A stretch of 18,176 bases of DNA from Sulfurimonas sp. (GTDB lineage Bacteria > Campylobacterota > Campylobacteria > Campylobacterales > Sulfurimonadaceae): positions 1 through 18,176 of the forward strand of contig JAQIBW010000275.1 of NCBI GenBank assembly GCA_027858865.1. Reading direction: 5' to 3'. Made by a program: the position numbers and the translations under genes. Under the pieces are notes generated by a model. The model was not told the DNA's origin, searched no databases, and saw only the letters and a program-made list of their open reading frames with translations. Shown here piece after piece: positions 15,429-18,176 of this stretch; within the stretch, counting starts at the first letter, position 1, and each line of letters begins with the position of its first letter.

Positions 15429-15628
15429 TATTTCTCATTCTCAGTTCGTATGGGTTGTCTATAGCTTCTTTTATTGGACTTTTTTTTCAAAATCTCTTTA
15501 AGAAGTTCCTCTTTTGTAGTTAGATGATCTTCTCTAACTTTATGCTCATCGCAGCCATCAATTCCTTCATCAAATTCAACAACTTCGGGAACATAATCTT
15601 CAAATAAATCTTTTTTATCTTTACTCAT
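15428..15628 (-). CDS. Small charged protein of unknown function, upstream of the Sel1 gene
   Basis: This 66-aa protein is not recognised. The first half is acidic (DLFEDYVPEVVEFDEGIDG) and the second basic (KEILKKKSNKRSYRQP). It has a single cysteine and no membrane segment or signal peptide. The ATG has TAAGG about nine bases upstream. The stop and the Sel1 start share a base, which argues for real, coupled translation in the operon with Sel1 and ribE. It could be a partner of the Sel1 scaffold; that is only inference from the coupling. Confidence 0.72.
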   Translation of the reverse strand: MSKDKKDLFEDYVPEVVEFDEGIDGCDEHKVREDHLTTKEELLKEILKKKSNKRSYRQPIRTENEK

Positions 15629-15683
15629 TTTGAAAAACCTTAAGTAATTCTATATATATTATGGTAATGATACTCAAATATGA

Positions 15684-15689
15684 TAAAAT
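15684..15689 (+). promoter_or_regulatory. Candidate -10 box for mnmG
   Basis: TAAAAT within TATGATAAAATTCGG, 45 bp before the mnmG ATG, in the 106-bp divergent gap. AGGA (15722-15725) gives the ribosome binding site. A possible minus-strand -10 (TAGAAT, 15652-15647) for the Sel1 operon is very close to its gene start and less convincing. Confidence 0.4.
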
Positions 15690-15734
15690 TCGGCTAAATT
15701 AAAAATCAAATTTTTTTTAGCAGGACTTAAATAT

Positions 15735-17699
15735 ATGAATTATGATGTAATAATTATTGGTGGGGGTCATGCTGGTGTTGAAGCGGCTCTATCATCTGCA
15801 AGAATGGGACATAAAACTCTTATGATTTCAATGCTTGCCGAAAATGTTGGTGCTACAAGTTGTAACCCTGCAATCGGTGGTTTAGCTAAGGGACATTTAG
15901 TTCGTGAGTTAGATGCTCTTGGTGGTGAGATGGGTCTTATAACTGACGCGGCAGGAATACAGTTTCGCATACTTAACCAAACTAAAGGTCCAGCCGTTCG
16001 TGGAAGTCGCGCACAAATAGATATGGACAAGTACAGAATCATAGCTAGAAATAAAGTTTTAAATACTCCAAACCTTGATTTAGTACAAGAGATGGCAGAG
16101 AGTCTGATACTAGAAGACATAGGAAGTGGGACTGAAGTCCTGCAAACAGGCGAGGCTGAAGCCTCACTTCCAAGAGAAAACCTCGGAGGTGGGACTTCAG
16201 TCCCGCAAAAGGTCGTAGGTGTTAAAACCAACCTTTTAAATGAATACAAAGCCAAAAGAGTAATCATCACAAGTGGTACATTTTTAAAAGGTGTTATCCA
16301 TATAGGTGAGATAAAACAAGAGGGTGGTCGTTTTGGCGAGCAAACAAGTGTAGGGCTTAGTGATTCTTTAAAAAAGTGTGGTTTTGAGATTGGTCGTCTA
16401 AAAACAGGAACTTGTGCAAGAATAGATAGTTCAAGTATTGACTTTTCAGTGATGGAAGAGCAGGGTGGAGATGAGACTCCTTGTCCATTTAGTTTTAGAA
16501 CAAACCGCGAAGAGTTCAGAGCTACAAAAAAACAGATTTCTTGTTTCATAGCTTATACAAATCAAAATACTCACGACATAATAGAATCTAACTTTTACAG
16601 AGCACCACTTTTTACTGGACAAATTGAGGGAACAGGTCCTAGATATTGCCCTAGTATTGAAGACAAAGTAAATCGCTTTAGAGATAAAGATAGACATCAT
16701 CTTTTTATAGAGCCACAAACTATGGACAATACTGAGTGTTATATAAATGGAATGAGTACATCACTTCCACCAGAAGTTCAACAGCAGATGATTCACTCAG
16801 TTCACGGTATGGAGAATGCGAAGATTGTTCGTTATGGATATGCTATAGAGTATGACTTTGTAGATCCACGTGAACTAAAACACTCTTTAGAGACAAAGAA
16901 AATCAAGCATCTATATTTAGCTGGACAGATAAATGGAACTACTGGTTATGAAGAAGCAGCAGCCCAAGGGTTAATGGCGGGGATTAATGCTTCACTTTCA
17001 CTCCAAGGCAAAGAGCCACTTGTTCTTAGACGTGATGAAGCATATATTGGTGTTCTTATTGATGACTTAGTTACTAAAGGAACTAAAGAGCCATATAGAA
17101 TGTTTACATCTCGCGCAGAGTATAGACTTCTTCTTCGTGAAGAGTCAGCAGATACTAGACTTAGTCGCTATGGACATGAGCTTGGACTTTTAAGTGATAA
17201 GTTTTATCACGGAGTTGAACTTAAAAATAAACAGATTAAAGAGGGTGCGCAACTTTTAGAAGATACAAAGTTTACTCCAAACAAAGATTTTATAGCATTT
17301 TTAGAGTCAATGGATGAAGTTGCGATTAAAGATATATCTACCGCTCAACAACTAGTAGCAAGAAAAAGTTTTGATGTAAACAAGATGATAAAGTTAGTGC
17401 CTGAGCTAGACCAGTATGATGACTATATAAAAGAAGAGATTTTAGTAGAAGGTAAGTATGCACGCTATATAGAAAAGCAGAGTGAAGAGATACAGAGAAT
17501 GAAAAAGTATCTTAAAATCGCCATACCAGAAGGCTTTGATTTTAAACAGGTAACTGGTTTATCTAAAGAGATAGTTGAAAAACTAGAGACATTTAACCCT
17601 CCAACACTTCAATCAGCCATACAGATTAGTGGAGTAACACCCGCAGCTATAGAGATACTACATATATACATAAGAATAGCAAGTAAGAGAAAGAAATAA
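15735..17699 (+). CDS. mnmG: tRNA uridine-34 5-carboxymethylaminomethyl synthase MnmG (GidA), with REP-encoded insertion
   Basis: MnmG is the FAD and NADH-binding partner of MnmE; the complex installs (carboxymethyl)aminomethyl at wobble U34. The FAD motif is [13 protein letters not shown] (6-18). The two functional cysteines correspond to Cys43 in TSCNPAIGG and Cys305 in [11 protein letters not shown] (E. coli Cys47 and Cys277). [16 protein letters not shown] and [18 protein letters not shown] are intact, and the C-terminal MnmE/tRNA-binding helices end with [11 protein letters not shown]. The length of 654 aa exceeds the usual 620-630. The excess is residues about 129-159, between SLILED and VVGVKTN, where E. 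coli has only DR between IVEN and VVGA. This insert is encoded by three REP-like palindromes. The start has AGGA nine bases upstream. The stop overlaps the next start by one base. Confidence 0.97.
   Translation: MNYDVIIIGGGHAGVEAALSSARMGHKTLMISMLAENVGATSCNPAIGGLAKGHLVRELDALGGEMGLITDAAGIQFRILNQTKGPAVRGSRAQIDMDKYRIIARNKVLNTPNLDLVQEMAESLILEDIGSGTEVLQTGEAEASLPRENLGGGTSVPQKVVGVKTNLLNEYKAKRVIITSGTFLKGVIHIGEIKQEGGRFGEQTSVGLSDSLKKCGFEIGRLKTGTCARIDSSSIDFSVMEEQGGDETPCPFSFRTNREEFRATKKQISCFIAYTNQNTHDIIESNFYRAPLFTGQIEGTGPRYCPSIEDKVNRFRDKDRHHLFIEPQTMDNTECYINGMSTSLPPEVQQQMIHSVHGMENAKIVRYGYAIEYDFVDPRELKHSLETKKIKHLYLAGQINGTTGYEEAAAQGLMAGINASLSLQGKEPLVLRRDEAYIGVLIDDLVTKGTKEPYRMFTSRAEYRLLLREESADTRLSRYGHELGLLSDKFYHGVELKNKQIKEGAQLLEDTKFTPNKDFIAFLESMDEVAIKDISTAQQLVARKSFDVNKMIKLVPELDQYDDYIKEEILVEGKYARYIEKQSEEIQRMKKYLKIAIPEGFDFKQVTGLSKEIVEKLETFNPPTLQSAIQISGVTPAAIEILHIYIRIASKRKK
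16122..16143 (+). repeat. REP-like palindrome, copy 5, inside mnmG
   Basis: Head GGAAGTG, stem GGAC, loop TGAA, stem GTCC, tail TGC. It is translated as GSGTEVLQ, in the same phase as copy 3 in addA. It is tail to tail with copy 6 across six bases. Confidence 0.82.
16150..16171 (-). repeat. REP-like palindrome, copy 6, inside mnmG
   Basis: On the minus strand: head GGAAGTG, stem GAGGC, loop TTCA, stem GCCTC, tail GC. Translated on the plus strand as GEAEASLPR, nearly identical to the GETEVSLPR that copy 1 encodes at the end of the transposase. Confidence 0.85.
16184..16206 (+). repeat. REP-like palindrome, copy 7, inside mnmG
   Basis: Head CGGAGGTG (one change from the consensus), stem GGGAC, loop TTCA, stem GTCCC, tail GC. 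Translated as GGGTSVPQ in the same phase as copies 3 and 5. It is head to head with copy 6 across 12 bases. Confidence 0.83.
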
Positions 17700-18176
17700 T
17701 GAAGACTTACTACTATGTACACACTGGGCACCGAATAGGTTTAGATAGATTTAGAAGAGCATGTACAATCATTCGTCTTTTAAAGGGTGTTGATATTACT
17801 CTATTATGTTCAGATTTTCGTATTGCACAGATTGCTGCTGAATTTGGCATAGAGAAAAGTGTTGGAATCGATGTAGTAAGAAATATTCCACAGATATCAC
17901 ATCATGGTGATAAAATTATATTTGATTCAGATGAAGCAAATCCTATAATGTTAGATGACATGAGAAAATATTTCTCTACTTTCATCAGAGTTAGTGATAA
18001 GAAAGATGATAAAAAAGAAAAAAATGAATTATTGATATCACCATACTTAAATGAAACAGATGTATGTAATGTAATTGTTATTGATGATAAGTATTTTGAA
18101 AAAGAAGAAAAAAACATAGAATTGTCTTACTTTTTTGGAGATGATGATTATGACAAACAGTTAGAGCAAAACTTTT
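17699..18176 (+). CDS. Unrecognised protein coupled to mnmG, 3' end outside window
   Basis: The reading frame starts at the ATG that overlaps the mnmG stop (TAATG) and stays open to the window end, giving at least 159 codons. The N-terminus [20 protein letters not shown], followed by ACTIIRLLKG and VDITLLCSDF, looks like the first beta-alpha-beta unit of a GT-B-type fold, as in PseG or MurG-like sugar-nucleotide enzymes, where a GH..GxxR loop follows the first strand. That resemblance is loose and no family is claimed. The later part is rich in Lys, Asp and Glu (SDKKDDKKEKNE). No separate ribosome binding site is evident beyond the A/G-rich mnmG tail (AAGAGAAAG), so translation is probably coupled. 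Confidence 0.82.
   Translation, partial: MKTYYYVHTGHRIGLDRFRRACTIIRLLKGVDITLLCSDFRIAQIAAEFGIEKSVGIDVVRNIPQISHHGDKIIFDSDEANPIMLDDMRKYFSTFIRVSDKKDDKKEKNELLISPYLNETDVCNVIVIDDKYFEKEEKNIELSYFFGDDDYDKQLEQNF

Noticed and set aside
16122..16206. Possible CRISPR-like repeat-spacer pattern in mnmG
   Set aside because: Units alternate in orientation, are short palindromes, have spacers of only 6 and 12 nt and are translated; no cas genes are present.
15767..16549. Long open frame on the minus strand opposite mnmG (260 codons)
   Set aside because: It is a mirror of the mnmG coding strand, has no recognisable protein features and lies over a certain gene.
16762..16768. CACTTCC in mnmG resembling an inverted REP head
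   Set aside because: It encodes the conserved STSLPPEV region of MnmG, and no palindrome precedes it.

Overview
The window looks like a chromosomal segment of a low-GC member of the Campylobacterota (Epsilonproteobacteria), most likely close to Sulfurimonas or Sulfuricurvum. This rests on protein character and gene content: a four-subunit PorG-D-A-B pyruvate:ferredoxin oxidoreductase like that of Helicobacter, an AddA/RecB-like helicase-nuclease, LuxS, an oxidase-less MnmC methyltransferase and epsilon-type MnmG. Promoters appear to rely on an A/T-rich -10 box without a clear -35. The assignment is from recognition, not from a search.

Layout: (1) 2-410, the 3' part of a REP-associated tyrosine transposase (RAYT) gene with two REP-like palindromes at its end. 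(2) 425-4022, addA, a LysE-family exporter and a small exported Arg/Glu-rich repeat protein. (3) 4083-4905, rplM-rpsI, followed by a strong hairpin. (4) 5029-8570, a membrane-anchored protein (possibly DUF945/YdgA-like), an orphan family-5 solute-binding protein and a HAD phosphatase. (5) 8670-11822, porGDAB, then an unusual structured 3' region and a REP. (6) 12103-14112, luxS, two unrecognised genes and mnmC2, tightly packed. (7) Minus strand 15628-14109, a small charged protein, a Sel1-repeat protein and ribE. (8) 15735-18176, mnmG and the start of an unrecognised gene coupled to it.

The most interesting signal is a family of short palindromic elements dispersed through the window. Each copy has a head CGGAAGTG, a 5-bp stem with a 4-nt loop, and a CGC tail. 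The stem varies between copies by paired, compensatory changes. Seven recognisable copies and one hairpin-less remnant occur: two at the end of the RAYT gene (one of them translated), one plus the remnant inside addA, one upstream of luxS, and three inside mnmG. The copies inside genes are translated without breaking the frame: about 13 extra residues in AddA and about 31 in MnmG. A RAYT, its presumed REPs and in-frame REP-encoded peptides in housekeeping enzymes therefore sit in one window, reminiscent of the Rickettsia palindromic elements that insert into proteins.

The metabolic genes are otherwise ordinary. PorGDAB links acetyl-CoA and pyruvate, and in an autotroph would serve the reductive TCA cycle. 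RibE supplies flavin. MnmG and the stand-alone MnmC methyltransferase belong to the same wobble-uridine tRNA modification pathway. Highly expressed genes (rplM, rpsI, por) favour CGT arginine codons, while addA and mnmG use more AGA.
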